Positions 44,212-54,165 of a stretch of 64,000 nt of DNA are shown here, piece after piece. Both the position numbers and the translations under genes were made by a program. This DNA is from Mesorhizobium sp. Lineage in GTDB: Bacteria; Pseudomonadota; Alphaproteobacteria; Rhizobiales; Rhizobiaceae. Below the pieces are notes generated by a model. That model was not told the DNA's origin, ran no database searches, and saw only the letters and a list, made by a program, of their open reading frames with translations. The stretch lies in the NCBI GenBank assembly GCA_004020875.1, contig SAPZ01000025.1, forward strand, positions 1 to 64,000, written 5' to 3'. How positions within the stretch are numbered: the first letter of the stretch is position 1; each line of letters begins with the position of its first letter.

Positions 44212-45495
44212 TGGAGTTGCCCCTATTTGACCGGACAGTCGGCTATTGAGTTTGTGCTCGGATGAGCCCTGAATGAGGATGGTTTCGTTGTAGTCCTCGA
44301 ACCATCCGGCGATTTTGCCAAGTGCGGTGACCGCATCCGGCAAAGGATTGACGCGAGCGCGTTTGAAGGTTTTGACGGAGCTCTCGGATATGCCGTTCGA
44401 CTGCGGGCTCTGGACCGGCGTGAAGCAGGCAATGAGATTGAGCGCGGTGGCGAAGTCGCGCGTCTCCTTGACGGTGTAGGCATTGCCATTGTCCGTCAGC
44501 CATTCGCGCCGTCGGCGCCTGGAGGGCGCCGAACCTGCTCTCGACAGCTTCCAGCATTATTTCCCGGATCATGCTGCCGCTGATGCCCGATCCGCCGACG
44601 GCATGCCATGCGATTAGCTCGCGGTCATGGGCATCGATGATGAAGGCGACCCTGATGATATCTCCGTTCCAGCATCCGACCTCGAAGCCACCGGAACACC
44701 AGCTCAGATTCGAGTGCATGACGATGACCTTGCCGTCATGGACGCGGCCGGTCCTGCGGCCCGCGTCCCTGGCAAGCAGGATGCTGTTCTGGCGCATGAT
44801 ACGGAAGACGCGCTTGTGATTGACGGCCGGTTCGCCCGTCTTGGCGCGTTCCCTGTTCGTCAGGGCTGTGATGCGACGATAGCCATAGGTCGGGCGTTCG
44901 TCGATCAGGCGTCGAACCAGCTCCAAGAGCCCATCGTCGTCGGTTTTGCGATAAGGCCGGCGCGGCTTCACCAGGCGACGCACCTTGTCATGGAAATGGA
45001 ACGCGCCACCCCGAGGGTCTCGGCAACTGCCTTCATCGGGACCCGTCCCTCGGCTGCGACAAGAGCCGCAAGTTCGGTTTTTTTGACTCCGACCTGGCCA
45101 GCGCGTCCTTGAGGATCTCCACTTCCATGGTGTTGCGGCCGAGAAGCCGCTCGAGGTCGCGACGCGCTATTCAAGCCGCCGCACTTCCGAACTCCCGACC
45201 ACAGATTCGTCCGATCCCACCGCAGCCGCTCCGCCTTCCTTCAATAAACGACGCCAACGATACAAGAGATTTGGCGCCACGCCCCGTCGTCGGGCGACAG
45301 AGGACACGGTCTCGTCCGGAGGGAAACTCTCCTCGATAATCTGCAGCTTCTGTTCGGTCGTCCAGTGTCGGCGCCGTGCCTCACCGCTGATCAGTTCAAT
45401 CCGTCGACAGTCGTCAGCCATAAGCCTGTGCTTGAGGATATCCCCAAGCCTCCCGCGTTAGGCCGACTGTGCGGTCGAAATGGGGGCCAGTTCAA
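44212..45495 (-). mobile_element. IS3-family element (IS2-like), orfB frameshifted
   Basis: About 1.28 kb. Ends are TGGAGTTGCCCCTATTTGAC at 44212 and, in reverse at 45495, TTGAACTGGCCCCCATTTCG, an imperfect inverted repeat. OrfA (45421-45167) carries RRRHWTTEQKLQIIEESFPP and SVARRRGVAPNLLYRWRR. OrfB starts near 45174 and reads RRITALTNRERAKTGEPAVN, VHDGKVIVMHSNLSWCSGGF and AFIIDAHDRELIAWHAV. It then shifts frame near 44520 and continues (LTVKETRDFATALNLI-like coding, ERHIRELRQN in the wrong frame). It is inserted into the IS3 orfA fragment at 44074. Confidence 0.8.
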
Positions 45496-45965
45496 TCGCC
45501 GCTGCCGCCCGAGTTCATTGGTTGCCTCCTTCCATTCCTACTCTCGACTGTCGCGGCTCATGTATGTTCTTTGGATAGACATGATGGCTCTATGGCACCA
45601 TGAAGACCTGAGGAATCTTCCGCTCCAATCAGCAATAGTTGCTCTCCGTGCGTATGCTGCCATAAAAACGCAGAGTTGCTGCGCTGACGGAAACATAATT
45701 CGAGCAAAGCGGCCCGTCGGCGCCGCTAGATTTATACGCGGATTTGGCCAATGCGAGGGAGCGCTGGCCGCCCTCAAAGCCCCAGACTGCCATGCCGACC
45801 AACACGCCACAATTCCACAAGAAGTTCCACTATGAAATCCGCGAGTATTTAACCATGTAATTGATCGCTAATTACCAATGTGCTCCCCAATAAAATTGCC
45901 ACCGATGAGCGATTTTCTCTTTGAATATTATAAGCGATTTCGTTTCAAAGCAATGAGAGCTGAAT
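45496..45965. other. Intergenic region upstream of the CocE/NonD hydrolase
   Basis: About 470 bases, AT-richer than its surroundings towards 45840-45950, as expected of a promoter region. No gene recognised. Confidence 0.4.
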
Positions 45966-47729
45966 TTGACCAAGAGTCGCACGATGATATCCAATGCCAA
46001 AATTACCGAAGCTGACGTGGCGCGCGACATCGGCTACCTGTCGATGAGCGATAGAACTCGCGTTGCGTACATTTCGTACCACCCGAAATCTGGGAGCTAT
46101 CCTACCGTCTTCTTATATGACCCTTACGCAGCGAGTGCGGCGCCTTTCAGTCTGGCGAAGCCATTTCTCGATGCCGGGTACGCTTTCGTTGGTGCCAACT
46201 TCCCCGCGACTGGTTGTTCGGAAGGCATTCTCGACTATTGGTTCGACCATAAGGAAGGACTCTATGGTGCCGAAGTAGTTGAATGGATCGCTAAACAACC
46301 CTGGAGTGACGGGAATGTCGGGATGATAGGGAATTCCTCTGCCGGCACGGTTCAATTCTGGGTCGCGGCAGAACGGCCCGCTCATTTGAGAGCGATCATA
46401 GCGAGCGGCGTCCTGGACGGTTATGAGGACTGGCTTTCCATCGGCGGAATGCCGCAGCTTCAAACCATACAGTGGGCACTTAACAGTTGCTTTGTCTATC
46501 AGGTCGAGGGAACGGACGCGCGGATTTGCGCCGGCGATACGGAGTGCGCCCTCATTCGCGGAGGCGATACGCAGGTTGTCAAACGTCCTTTTTTTGAAGA
46601 GATTAGAAAACGCCCTTTGAAGGATGAATGGTGGGACTCCATCTCCTTGGCTCGTGACAAGGTCGCCGGTAGGGTTGCTGTGCCCACTATGCTTATAGGC
46701 TCGTGGCAGGATCGTTGTGCGGTCAGCGAAAGCGCCAGGGTATTCACCCAGCTTATGTCGGACGTCGAGCACAAGAAGCTTATCTTGATGAACGGCGATC
46801 ACGGAATTGGTGGCCCGGGGCCGCGGGGCTACGGAATTGTGGACGACGAGCGGATGAAGTTCTTGGACCGCTGGTTGAAGGGCATCGAGAATGGAATAGA
46901 CAAGGAGCCGCCAGTAACTGTTTACTGGGAGGTCAGGGAGCCGGATGGAGATCCCAAGAAGGCAGTCGCAGGTTGGACTACGAAGCACTCGGCTTGGCCA
47001 GACCCGACAATCGAGCGTAGGCTCTTCTATCTCACCGCGGATGCCAAGATGTCCCCCCTTAAACCCGGCGCTGTCGTGGACGATGGCTCGCGCGCCTATC
47101 TCTATCCGATCGGAGCAGAGCTCTACGGAAACAATCAGCAATTCACGATCCAGCCATATAAGGAAGGGATATTGAACTACCGGACTGCAGCGGTAGCTTC
47201 TGATATGACGCTGCTTGGGAACCCGGAAATAACGCTCTATCTCAGTATAGACAACGGTGACGACGCTGATTTGGAACTAACGCTGAAAGACGTCGATCCA
47301 GACGAGAACGTACTTTTCTTACAGTCTGGCTTGATTCGCGCGTCGCTTCGGGAAGTTGATGAAGAGAGGACGTATTCTGACGAAGTCGTTCACGTATTCC
47401 GAAAAAGCGAGAAGCTGGTACCGGGAGAAATTTATGAGATACGAATGTCCCTTTTGTCGCCCCTAGCTCATGTAGTCCGAGGGGGGCACTGCCTTGAGCT
47501 AACGATCGGCGCTCCCAATCCCATCCCCAAGCCCTCCATCGGTAGTATTCCCGTCGGCGCAGCATCAATCAACCGGGTCTATCACTCGGAGAAGTTTCCT
47601 TCGAGAATTCTTCTTCCGCTCTTGCCGGAAGCAAAGGCAAAAGCACCTGCACCCGAATGGGGCACGCAGCGGGCTCAGCCTTACCGATCAGGAAGTGGAT
47701 TTGTACCAGGTGGCCTGCCGATAACTTAA
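45966..47729 (+). CDS. CocE/NonD-family hydrolase (peptidase S15-like)
   Basis: 587 residues if begun at TTG 45966 (GAGAG upstream); ATG 45984 is an alternative. The N-terminal alpha/beta-hydrolase domain contains YDPYAASAAPFSLAKPFLDA, the oxyanion Tyr-type loop, and the nucleophile motif GNSSAG with Ser124, where most relatives have GxSYxG. The acid lies in GSWQDRCAV and the His in NGDHGI. From residue ~330 the C-terminal jelly-roll of X-Pro dipeptidyl peptidases follows (GNPEITLYLSIDNGDDADLE, HVVRGGHCLELTIGAPNPIP). Family members include cocaine esterase, glutaryl-7-ACA acylase and X-Pro peptidases, so an amide or ester is the likely substrate. No signal peptide is seen. Transporter B follows in the same direction. 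Confidence 0.9.
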   Translation: MTKSRTMISNAKITEADVARDIGYLSMSDRTRVAYISYHPKSGSYPTVFLYDPYAASAAPFSLAKPFLDAGYAFVGANFPATGCSEGILDYWFDHKEGLYGAEVVEWIAKQPWSDGNVGMIGNSSAGTVQFWVAAERPAHLRAIIASGVLDGYEDWLSIGGMPQLQTIQWALNSCFVYQVEGTDARICAGDTECALIRGGDTQVVKRPFFEEIRKRPLKDEWWDSISLARDKVAGRVAVPTMLIGSWQDRCAVSESARVFTQLMSDVEHKKLILMNGDHGIGGPGPRGYGIVDDERMKFLDRWLKGIENGIDKEPPVTVYWEVREPDGDPKKAVAGWTTKHSAWPDPTIERRLFYLTADAKMSPLKPGAVVDDGSRAYLYPIGAELYGNNQQFTIQPYKEGILNYRTAAVASDMTLLGNPEITLYLSIDNGDDADLELTLKDVDPDENVLFLQSGLIRASLREVDEERTYSDEVVHVFRKSEKLVPGEIYEIRMSLLSPLAHVVRGGHCLELTIGAPNPIPKPSIGSIPVGAASINRVYHSEKFPSRILLPLLPEAKAKAPAPEWGTQRAQPYRSGSGFVPGGLPIT

Positions 47730-48141
47730 GTCTGATGTTTCGACCCTATGGGGGATACTCGGAGAAAACCTCTCCTGCGTCTGAGTCGATGAGGACCGCC
47801 GTGACCCTGGGCATCTAGAGCACGGATTATGCGCAGCGTCGGGCTACGGCACGGAGCTGCGGGTTTATCGTTCTCGTTCGAACCGACCGGACGCCGTTGC
47901 CCGCGTACTGGTTGCAGGAGGTATGAAGTACAATCCGAAGAGGTCAAAGGGGCGGCCCAACGCCGCTCAGCATGATCTTGGGCGCATCAGCATTCATCTA
48001 AAAACCAGATGATAAGGATATGCAAACTGGATTTGACGCGGATCGCAGTGCGACTGATCATGTATGGAATGACCGCTCGGTGTCCGACCTACCAGTAGGC
48101 GCGGATTAACGATGCCACTAATTCGAAAGGGGAACTTGAAC
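47730..48141. other. Intergenic region upstream of transporter B
   Basis: About 410 bases, no gene seen, and no copy of the 15-bp operator found. The promoter of transporter B is probably here. Confidence 0.4.
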
Positions 48142-49746
48142 ATGAAAATCTCCCGACGCAGTCTTATGAAGGTTGGCTTGGCCGCAGGGGCGTCAGCGGC
48201 AGTTCCCTCGATTCTGAGGGCTCAGACGACACCCCCGGCCGCGCGGACGGTGCACATGGCAATGGCAGGTGCATTAGGTTCATTCGATCCGATATTTACG
48301 ACAGCTACCATCACCACGAGCCACGGCCTCGCGATCTATGACACGCTGTTCTCACTCGACTCCAAGTTTATGCCGCAACCGCAAATGGTTGGTAAATGGG
48401 GCCTGTCCGATGACAAGAGGACCTATACTTTTGAACTCCGGGACGGCCTACGCTGGCACGACAGTAGCGTCGTCACAGCGGCGGACTGCGTGGCGTCAAT
48501 CCACCGTTGGGGCCAAGTGGATGCTGGTGGTATGATGCTCTTGGAGCGAGCCAAGCATATTTCCAAGAAAGACGAGAAGAGCTTTACGATCGAGCTCAAA
48601 GAACCCCTGGGGGTCCTGCCAGATGTTCTGGCTTCAATATCCGGCTCGACGTTGTTCGTTATGCGAGAGAAGGATGCAAATCGCCCCGCAACCGAACAAG
48701 TGACGGCAAACATTGGATCGGGACCGTTCAGGTTCAATGAGGATCTAGCCAAACCGGGGGCAAGCTTTACGTACGACCGCAATGAACAATACGTACCGCG
48801 TAAGGAATCTGCCGACGGATTGGCGGGCGGGAAGGTAGTCAACATTGATCGTGTCGTCTGGGACCAAATCGCCGACCAGCAGACCGCTTTGGCAGCCTTG
48901 CAGGCGGGCGAAATTGATTTCTTTGAACAGCCGCCGGCCGATCTTCTTCCATTGCTCAAAAACGATCCGAATATTGAGCTTGAACTCTTGGACAAGACGG
49001 GCTCAGCCATGTGTCTTCGCATGAACTGTCTGCAGAAGCCGTTCGACAATGTGAAGGCGCGTCAAGCCATTCTTCACCTGATCGATCAGGAGGCGTTCCT
49101 GCGCGTTGTCACACCTGACCCAAATTACGCCCACGCAGTCACTTCGATATTTGGAAACGATACACCTTACTCCAACGGCGAAAACACGGGGTGGTATAAG
49201 AAGGGCGGCGACCCGGAAAAGGCCAAGCAATTATTGAAAGAAGCGGGATATGCCGGCGAGAAGGTCGTTATTCTTCAGCCCACCGACATTGCGCTCACCA
49301 GCAACGCGATGCAGTTGCTGGCGAATATGTTGCGAAAGATTGGGATAAACGCAGAGCTTGCTCCGAGCGACTGGGGCGCCCTTACTGCGCGCCGGAGGAA
49401 CAAAGGCCCCGTCGAGGAAGGCGGTTGGAGCATGTTCATGTCGAGCTGGTCCGATTACTACCTTGGCGAGCCAATAGGAACCTCTCTGCATGTGATGAAT
49501 GGCGAGAAGGGCTGGTACGGTTGGCCGAAAAACGACGATTATGAGGCGCTGCGGAAGCAATGGCCCGATGTCAGCACGGTTGAAGACCGTAAGGCCTTAG
49601 CCCGCAAAATGCAAAAGATCTACTGGGAGGTCGTGCCTACTGTCCTGCTAGGTGAGTATACAGCGCCAATTGCGCGTCGGAAGACGTTGACCGGGCTTAT
49701 TGGCTTCCCAAATCTGCAACCGATGTGGAAGATGAAGAAGGCCTGA
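48142..49746 (+). CDS. Peptide-type ABC transporter solute-binding protein (transporter B)
   Basis: 534 residues from ATG 48142 with AAGGGG about 9 bases upstream; an in-frame ATG at 48112 gives a longer n-region. A short signal with twin Arg (KISRRSLMKVGLAAGASAAV, cut near ILRAQ) suggests Tat export. Family 5 SBP landmarks are FELRDGLRWHDSSVVTAADC near residue 100, GSGPFRFNEDL near 190, DLLPLLKNDPNIELELLDK, and ARQAILHLIDQEAF near 305. It should bind a peptide or similar ligand for the permeases that start 4 bases downstream. It is only distantly similar to SBP 1 and 2 of transporter A. Confidence 0.93.
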   Translation: MKISRRSLMKVGLAAGASAAVPSILRAQTTPPAARTVHMAMAGALGSFDPIFTTATITTSHGLAIYDTLFSLDSKFMPQPQMVGKWGLSDDKRTYTFELRDGLRWHDSSVVTAADCVASIHRWGQVDAGGMMLLERAKHISKKDEKSFTIELKEPLGVLPDVLASISGSTLFVMREKDANRPATEQVTANIGSGPFRFNEDLAKPGASFTYDRNEQYVPRKESADGLAGGKVVNIDRVVWDQIADQQTALAALQAGEIDFFEQPPADLLPLLKNDPNIELELLDKTGSAMCLRMNCLQKPFDNVKARQAILHLIDQEAFLRVVTPDPNYAHAVTSIFGNDTPYSNGENTGWYKKGGDPEKAKQLLKEAGYAGEKVVILQPTDIALTSNAMQLLANMLRKIGINAELAPSDWGALTARRRNKGPVEEGGWSMFMSSWSDYYLGEPIGTSLHVMNGEKGWYGWPKNDDYEALRKQWPDVSTVEDRKALARKMQKIYWEVVPTVLLGEYTAPIARRKTLTGLIGFPNLQPMWKMKKA

Positions 49747-49750
49747 AGGC

Positions 49751-50692
49751 ATGGCGGCTTATGTCCTTCGCAGGTCGTTTTCGGCCATCGCTGTTATGGC
49801 GATGGTCGGGATCTTCGTATTCCTGCTTCTCAGGTTGGCGCCCGGCGATCCGGCGGCCATTATAGCCGGCGACACAGCTACGCCAGCGATGGTTGCCGGC
49901 ATCCGAGAAAAACTTGGATTGAACGAGCCCCTCCCAATTCAGTTTTTTCAATGGGCATTGAGCGTTCTTAGCGGCGATTTCGGGACCTCAATTTTCACGC
50001 AGCGGCCCGTTCTGGAGCTGATCGTGCAGCGGCTTGAGCCGACCCTTTCCCTATCGATCCTGACGATGATGCTGTCAGTGTCGGTCGGAGTGTCTTTCGG
50101 CATCTTTGCCGCTTGGCGGACTGGAGGTATCGTTGACCGCCTCCTCGCGGTCTTTTCAGCACTTGGTTATTCCGTTCCGGCCTTTGTGGTCGGCTATTTT
50201 CTCATTTACTTCTTCGCTATCCGGACAGACTGGCTACCGGTCCAGGGATATGAGCAGATCGACAGAGGCCTCGAGCCTTGGTTTGTGCATCTGATCCTTC
50301 CCACAATAGCGCTAAGTCTTGCATATGGTGCGTTCATCGCGCGGATTACTCGGGCGAGCATGCTGGAGGTCCTGTCGGAGGACTATGTGCGAACGGCCGC
50401 TGCCAAGGGCGCTTCGTCCTCTGCCATGCTTTTCCACCATGCCTTAAAGAATGCCGGCGTTCCAATCCTGACTGTAATCGGCATAAGCTTTGCCTATATG
50501 ATCGGCGGTGTCGTCATTACGGAGACCGTGTTTAACATACCTGGAGTTGGACGGCTGGTTGTCAATGCGATCAGCAACCGCGACTATCCCATCATTCAAG
50601 GTGTGCTCATTCTGACTTCGGGTCTATACGTTGTCATCAACCTCATGGTCGATCTTGCCTATACTTTGGTCGATCCCCGGATCCGGTATTAG
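49751..50692 (+). CDS. ABC transporter permease, DppB type (transporter B)
   Basis: 313 residues, starting 4 bases after the SBP stop with AAGG upstream. The first membrane helix is followed by LRLAPGDPAAIIAGDTATPA and GDFGTSIFTQRPV. Five further hydrophobic segments, the EAA loop VRTAAAKGASSSAMLFHHAL and the family ending FNIPGVGRLVVNAISNRDYP with VDPRIRY complete it. It is one of two channel-forming subunits of transporter B. Confidence 0.93.
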   Translation: MAAYVLRRSFSAIAVMAMVGIFVFLLLRLAPGDPAAIIAGDTATPAMVAGIREKLGLNEPLPIQFFQWALSVLSGDFGTSIFTQRPVLELIVQRLEPTLSLSILTMMLSVSVGVSFGIFAAWRTGGIVDRLLAVFSALGYSVPAFVVGYFLIYFFAIRTDWLPVQGYEQIDRGLEPWFVHLILPTIALSLAYGAFIARITRASMLEVLSEDYVRTAAAKGASSSAMLFHHALKNAGVPILTVIGISFAYMIGGVVITETVFNIPGVGRLVVNAISNRDYPIIQGVLILTSGLYVVINLMVDLAYTLVDPRIRY

Positions 50693-50693
50693 T

Positions 50694-51575
50694 ATGACCC
50701 TCCTTTCCGCGCCGATTAAAGCAGTGCCGTTGGGGCGGCTGCAGCTAACCGATCTTCCCCGGGTCGCCAGGCGGCATCCACTTGTCTCGATGGGCGGCGG
50801 CATGTTGGCGCTCCTGATCATTCTGGCGGTGGTTGCCCCGCTCTATGCTGGCGATCCGGTGAACATGGATCCCTTCAAGCGGCTCCAGCCGCCCTCGGCC
50901 GAGATGTGGTTTGGGAGCGACAATCTGGGCCGCGACGTGTTCGCACGAACAATCTTCGGGGCCCGGATATCGCTCCTGGTGGGATTGCTGTCGGCGGCAT
51001 GCGCAACCCTTACAGGCCTTCTTATCGGTGTCATCGCCGGGTACAGCCGCAGTTTCGACAACGTCGTCATGCGGATCATGGATGGCCTGATGTCGATACC
51101 GACGATTCTGCTTGCGATTGCGCTTATTTCCCTGACCGGCCCGGGCATCGGCATCCTCATTGTTGCAATCGCAATCCCCGAGATGCCGGCCGTCACTCGG
51201 CTAGTCCGCTCTGTGGTCCTGGGCGTTCGCGAGCGGCCCTACGTGGAGGCCGCGCTTTGCGGCGGTGCGGGCCTGCCTAGGGTGCTGTGGCGGCACATCC
51301 TGCCGAGCACTATTCCGGCGCTGATGGTCCAAGGCGCTACTGTCTGTGCCAGCGCGATCCTGACCGAGGCCGGCTTGAGCTTTCTCGGTGTCGGTGTGCC
51401 GCCCGAGATTCCCAGTTGGGGCAACATGATCTCCAGCTCTCGATTGTATCTTTCTATCGCCCCTTTGACAGTCTTCGCTCCCGGTATCTGCCTCGCCGTC
51501 ACGGTACTTGCCGTTAACCTGCTAGGCGATGGTTTGCGCGACTTGTTTGACCCACGCGCCAAGCGGAGGCGTTGA
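50694..51575 (+). CDS. ABC transporter permease, DppC type (transporter B)
   Basis: 293 residues from ATG 50694, immediately after the DppB-type stop codon, so translation is coupled. The upstream open frame (to 50631) overlaps the previous gene and is not used. It shows one N-terminal membrane helix, the DppC signature MWFGSDNLGRDVFARTIFGA, the EAA loop VEAALCGGAGLPRVLWRHIL, and the ending LSFLGVGVPPEIPSWGNMIS. It is the partner of the DppB-type subunit. Confidence 0.93.
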   Translation: MTLLSAPIKAVPLGRLQLTDLPRVARRHPLVSMGGGMLALLIILAVVAPLYAGDPVNMDPFKRLQPPSAEMWFGSDNLGRDVFARTIFGARISLLVGLLSAACATLTGLLIGVIAGYSRSFDNVVMRIMDGLMSIPTILLAIALISLTGPGIGILIVAIAIPEMPAVTRLVRSVVLGVRERPYVEAALCGGAGLPRVLWRHILPSTIPALMVQGATVCASAILTEAGLSFLGVGVPPEIPSWGNMISSSRLYLSIAPLTVFAPGICLAVTVLAVNLLGDGLRDLFDPRAKRRR

Positions 51576-52582
51576 TGCAAATCCATACGACGGTGCGGAA
51601 TAACATCCTTCTCGACGTTCAAGACCTCGAGACCCATTTCTACGGGGAAGAAAGCGTCACGCGCGCATTGGGTGGGATTAGCTTCCAAGTGATGACGGGC
51701 GAGACGCTCGGCGTTGTCGGCGAGTCCGGATGCGGCAAAAGCGTGACCGCCCTCTCGATCCTTCGCCTGCTGCCGAAGCTGACCGCGAGGACGGTCGGCG
51801 GCCAGGTGCGCTTTCAAGGACGTGACCTGCTTGAGCTTTCCGATCGGGAGATGCGGCACATCCGCGGCGGCAAGATCGCGATGATTTTTCAAGATCCAAT
51901 GTCGAGCCTAAACCCGGTCTACACGGTTGGCCGCCAGATAGCCGAGGCGGTCCAGATCCACACGAAAGCGTCGCGCTCCGAGTCCATGGCAAAGGCTGAA
52001 GAGATGCTCCGTCTCGTCCGCATCGCGGACCCCGAGCGCCGCGTCAACAACTATCCCCACGAAATGTCGGGCGGGATGCGCCAGCGCACCATGATCGCCA
52101 TGGCTCTTGCCTGCTCGCCGGAACTGTTGATTGCCGATGAGCCGACGACCGCCCTCGACGTCACTATCCAGGCGCAGATCCTGCGGCTAATTGTCGACCT
52201 GAAAGAGCGCACGGGAACGGCCGTTATGTTCATCACGCATGATCTGGGCGTCGTGGCCGAGACATGCCAACGCGTGATCGTGATGTATGCTGGCCGGATC
52301 GTAGAACAAGCGAGCGTCATGGATTTGTTCGCGCGGCCGGCTCATCCCTATACCCAGGGCCTCATGCGATCGGTGCCGGATCCGCGACGTGGCCGCCAGC
52401 GCCGCCTTCCAGAAATCCCCGGCATCGTGCCAAGTCTTCGGGAGGCCATTGTAGGGTGCAGCTTTGCGCCTCGCTGCCCGTTCGCGATCGATATTTGCCG
52501 CGAGAAGAGGCCCCCCCTGCGTGATGTCGGGTCAAGCCACGCCGCGGCTTGCTGGCGCGTCGAAGAGGTGATGCGCGCATGA
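51575..52582 (+). CDS. ABC transporter ATPase, DppD type (transporter B)
   Basis: 335 residues from the ATG in the TGATG overlap at 51575, with GGAGG 5-6 bases upstream; a TTG one codon earlier is not needed. Walker A is GESGCGKSVT (near residue 50), the Q-loop FQDPMSSLNPV, signature MSGGMRQRT, Walker B LLIADEPTTALD, H-loop THDLGV. The C-terminal oligopeptide-transporter extension is GCSFAPRCPFAIDICREKRP, whose Cys residues fit the [4Fe-4S]-type or structural Cys pattern of DppD. It works with DppF to power transporter B. Confidence 0.94.
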   Translation: MQIHTTVRNNILLDVQDLETHFYGEESVTRALGGISFQVMTGETLGVVGESGCGKSVTALSILRLLPKLTARTVGGQVRFQGRDLLELSDREMRHIRGGKIAMIFQDPMSSLNPVYTVGRQIAEAVQIHTKASRSESMAKAEEMLRLVRIADPERRVNNYPHEMSGGMRQRTMIAMALACSPELLIADEPTTALDVTIQAQILRLIVDLKERTGTAVMFITHDLGVVAETCQRVIVMYAGRIVEQASVMDLFARPAHPYTQGLMRSVPDPRRGRQRRLPEIPGIVPSLREAIVGCSFAPRCPFAIDICREKRPPLRDVGSSHAAACWRVEEVMRA

Positions 52583-53607
52583 GCGGTCCTCTGCTGAAAG
52601 TCGAGAATCTGACCAAGCATTATCCGCTCGGTAGAGGACTCCTGAAGAAGACCATTCCGGTGATCCGGGCGGTGGAGGATGTATCCTTTTCCGTCGAGGC
52701 GGGCGAGACGCTTTGCATCGTCGGCGAATCCGGCTGCGGCAAGTCCACCGTCGCGCGGCTCCTGATGCGGCTCGTCGAGCCGACGGGCGGGCGCGTGCTG
52801 ATCGACGGAACCGACATTGCGGGTCTCAAGAAGAACGCGCTTCACGCCTGGCGCCGTCGGATGCAGATGGTCTTTCAGGATCCCTACTCGTCGCTGAATC
52901 CCCGCCTTACTGCCGGGCAAATTATTACGGAGCCTGTCGAGAATTTTGAACGTCTCAGCCGGAAGCAGCGTAACGCGCTTGCCGCGGACCTTCTCCGAAA
53001 AGTCGGAATGTCGCCTGAGATGCTGCACAGGCTCCCGTCCGAATTGTCAGGCGGTCAGCGCCAGCGGCTCGGCATTGCACGCGCCCTGTCGCTCAACCCG
53101 TCGCTGATCATCGCCGACGAGGCGGTGTCAGCCCTCGACGTCTCTGTGCAGGCGCAGATCTTAAATCTGCTTCTGGATCTACAGCAGCAGATGGGCATCG
53201 CCTTCGTCTTCATCTCACACGACCTCGGAGTCGTGGAGCATATCGCGCATCGCGTGGCCGTCATGTATCTGGGGCGGATCGTGGAACTCGCCCCATGCGA
53301 AGCGCTTTTCGCCAAGCCGGTCCATCCCTATTCTGCGGCGCTGATTGCGGCCGCCCCGGTTCCCGATCCCACATGGGCGCGGCTGGAGGTGCCCGTCGAG
53401 GGCGAGGTGCCCAGCCCCATCAATCCGCCGAGGGGGTGCGCTTTCCATCCGCGCTGTCCGCTGGCCGTTGACCGGTGCCGAACCGAACTACCGCCTTTGG
53501 TGCCAATGGCAGATGGGCGCCTTGTCGCCTGCCATGTTCGCGCTCCGGCCACAGAAATTCTGGCCGAGCCGTCTACTGCGGCCAATGCTTCTTTCACAGC
53601 GGCATAG
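52579..53607 (+). CDS. ABC transporter ATPase, DppF type (transporter B)
   Basis: 342 residues from ATG 52579 in an ATGA overlap with the DppD-type gene. It opens KVENLTKHYPLGRGLLKK, typical of DppF/OppF. Walker A is GESGCGKST (near residue 52), Q-loop FQDPYSSLNPRLT, signature LSGGQRQRLGIARAL, Walker B LIIADEAVSALD (Ala replaces the usual Pro after DE), and the end domain contains GCAFHPRCPLAVDRCRTELP. It completes the five-gene transporter B operon. Confidence 0.94.
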   Translation: MSGPLLKVENLTKHYPLGRGLLKKTIPVIRAVEDVSFSVEAGETLCIVGESGCGKSTVARLLMRLVEPTGGRVLIDGTDIAGLKKNALHAWRRRMQMVFQDPYSSLNPRLTAGQIITEPVENFERLSRKQRNALAADLLRKVGMSPEMLHRLPSELSGGQRQRLGIARALSLNPSLIIADEAVSALDVSVQAQILNLLLDLQQQMGIAFVFISHDLGVVEHIAHRVAVMYLGRIVELAPCEALFAKPVHPYSAALIAAAPVPDPTWARLEVPVEGEVPSPINPPRGCAFHPRCPLAVDRCRTELPPLVPMADGRLVACHVRAPATEILAEPSTAANASFTAA

Positions 53608-53984
53608 CAACCGAGAGCCTTTCCCGATCGAAAATAATACAGGCGCTCTGCTGAGGCGAAGATTGCACATGATGCCATCAGACCCAGCTAGATCCTGGCT
53701 TTGATGTCGTTGTTCGATACAACGAACGTGTCGGACGTCTTCCCGATGGCGGCAGTTGGCGCTCGCATCGGGCCGCGTAGAGTTGTGTCCGGTAAATCGT
53801 CGAATCCGCACGATAACACTGATGGTTTGGCGGCATATGAACGGCGAACCTTCGTGTGGTGGCCGTTGCACGCATGTGAGCGGCAATTCTGTCCCCACCG
53901 AGGAATATTTTGCGTGGTGATATCGGCTCATGGAGATCGATGAGGGCAGAACCGACGATCCCGTATTGGCGCTGCTATGGCTGA

Positions 53985-54165
53985 CTCGTCATAACGAGCG
54001 TTGCGCCTGGATCGGTGGCTTGTCGACCAGCTCGGCGACACTCTTGACCTTGACGCCTGCCTTGTGGCCGCTCGGACCTCGGTCTTGATGACCTTGAGCC
54101 TCAGCTTGACGTCGGCGCCGTAGTCGGCCGGGCCCTCTTCTCGTCAAGTTCCAAGACGCCGAGCT
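53985..54165 (-). pseudogene. etfB: Possible electron-transfer flavoprotein beta-subunit, C-terminal fragment
   Basis: The minus strand reads ADYGADVKLRLKVIKTEV and, after a one-base shift, HKAGVKVKSVAELVDK. ETF beta subunits end in a very similar segment (LGVDVxPRLKTLKVEEP, then AGVKVxxVxELVDKL). Only the tail is present and the frame is broken. Recognition is from memory of the family, hence moderate confidence. Confidence 0.5.

Noticed and set aside
46113..47141. 342-codon minus-strand frame
   Set aside because: Antisense to the CocE/NonD hydrolase with no recognisable domain.
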